Source: Pseudomaricurvus hydrocarbonicus
GTDB lineage: Bacteria > Pseudomonadota > Gammaproteobacteria > Pseudomonadales > Cellvibrionaceae
Assembly (NCBI RefSeq): GCF_011602365.1
Contig: NZ_JAAONZ010000002.1
Coordinates: 124,001-188,000, forward strand
Reading direction: 5' to 3'
Length of the DNA: 64,000 nucleotides
Shown: positions 63,952 to 64,000 of the stretch, piece after piece
Numbering within the stretch: position 1 is the stretch's first letter
Layout: each line of letters opens with the position of its first letter
The notes under the pieces: model-generated
Told to the model about the DNA's origin: nothing
Databases searched by the model: none
What the model saw: the letters and a program-made list of their open reading frames with translations, nothing else
Position numbers and translations under genes: made by a program

Positions 63952-64000
63952 GTCTTTAGCCCGACAACCCAGGCCGCAGACACAAAACTTAAAGCGACCG

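Overview
The window looks like a chromosomal segment of a gammaproteobacterium from the broad Pseudomonas / Cellvibrionales / Oceanospirillales assemblage. Evidence: a fused TyrA-AroA protein next to pheA and gyrA; the order gyrA / MTA deaminase / ubiG / mupP / yciK; the order xerD-dsbC-hom-thrC-recJ; and ffh-rpsP-rimM-trmD-rplS with ypjD and a CorB-like gene beyond ffh. I saw no rRNA, tRNA, CRISPR array, insertion sequence or prophage. Genus cannot be fixed from sequence reading alone.

Layout. 1-6.3 kb (minus): aromatic amino-acid genes tyrA-aroA (cut by the left edge) and pheA, then gyrA. 6.8-10.8 kb (plus): MTA/SAH deaminase, ubiG, mupP, yciK. 11.1-14.1 kb: GNAT, a Rossmann oxidoreductase, a GMC oxidoreductase. 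14.3-22.2 kb: an ECF sigma factor with a ChrR-type zinc anti-sigma factor (plus), divergent from a seven-gene minus-strand lipid cluster (NTF2-like, SDR, COG2907 flavoprotein, DUF1365, cyclopropane-synthase-like methyltransferase, DUF2878, exported protein). Both sides carry the same TGATCC-N16-CGTA promoter, so the unit reads as one sigma-E/ChrR stress regulon. 22.3-29.2 kb: a Nudix lipoprotein, two unknown lipoproteins, GFA protein / M19 dipeptidase / cytochrome b561, cytochrome c', a GST. 29.8-32.9 kb: a CueR-like regulator with a Cys-rich permease, a YgjP-type metallopeptidase, a small protein. 33.2-39.3 kb: PIN-PhoH ATPase, YbbA-YbbP exporter, TesA. 39.5-46.7 kb: recJ, thrC, hom, dsbC, xerD. 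46.9-53.5 kb: rplS-trmD-rimM-rpsP-ffh, ypjD, corB-like. 53.6-64 kb: purT, DUF1289, two Nudix proteins, a NIF3-like protein, serA, an unusual-type serC, a TetR-GST-GST group, and the ABC-F protein YbiT.

The most unusual property is not a gene. Spacers between genes are full of short tandem repeats with different units (7, 13, 16, 17, 18, 22, 23 and 24 bp). Many start exactly at a stop codon and contain copies of the gene's last codons; others abut a start codon or duplicate a ribosome-binding site. One heptamer array (ACTAGAA) occurs at two loci 33 kb apart, each time just upstream of a gene and in the same orientation relative to it. Two REP-like inverted-repeat elements are also present.

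Several genes appear to start with TTG (tyrA-aroA, hom, corB-like, ybiT). Start choices elsewhere rest on visible Shine-Dalgarno sequences and family-typical N termini.
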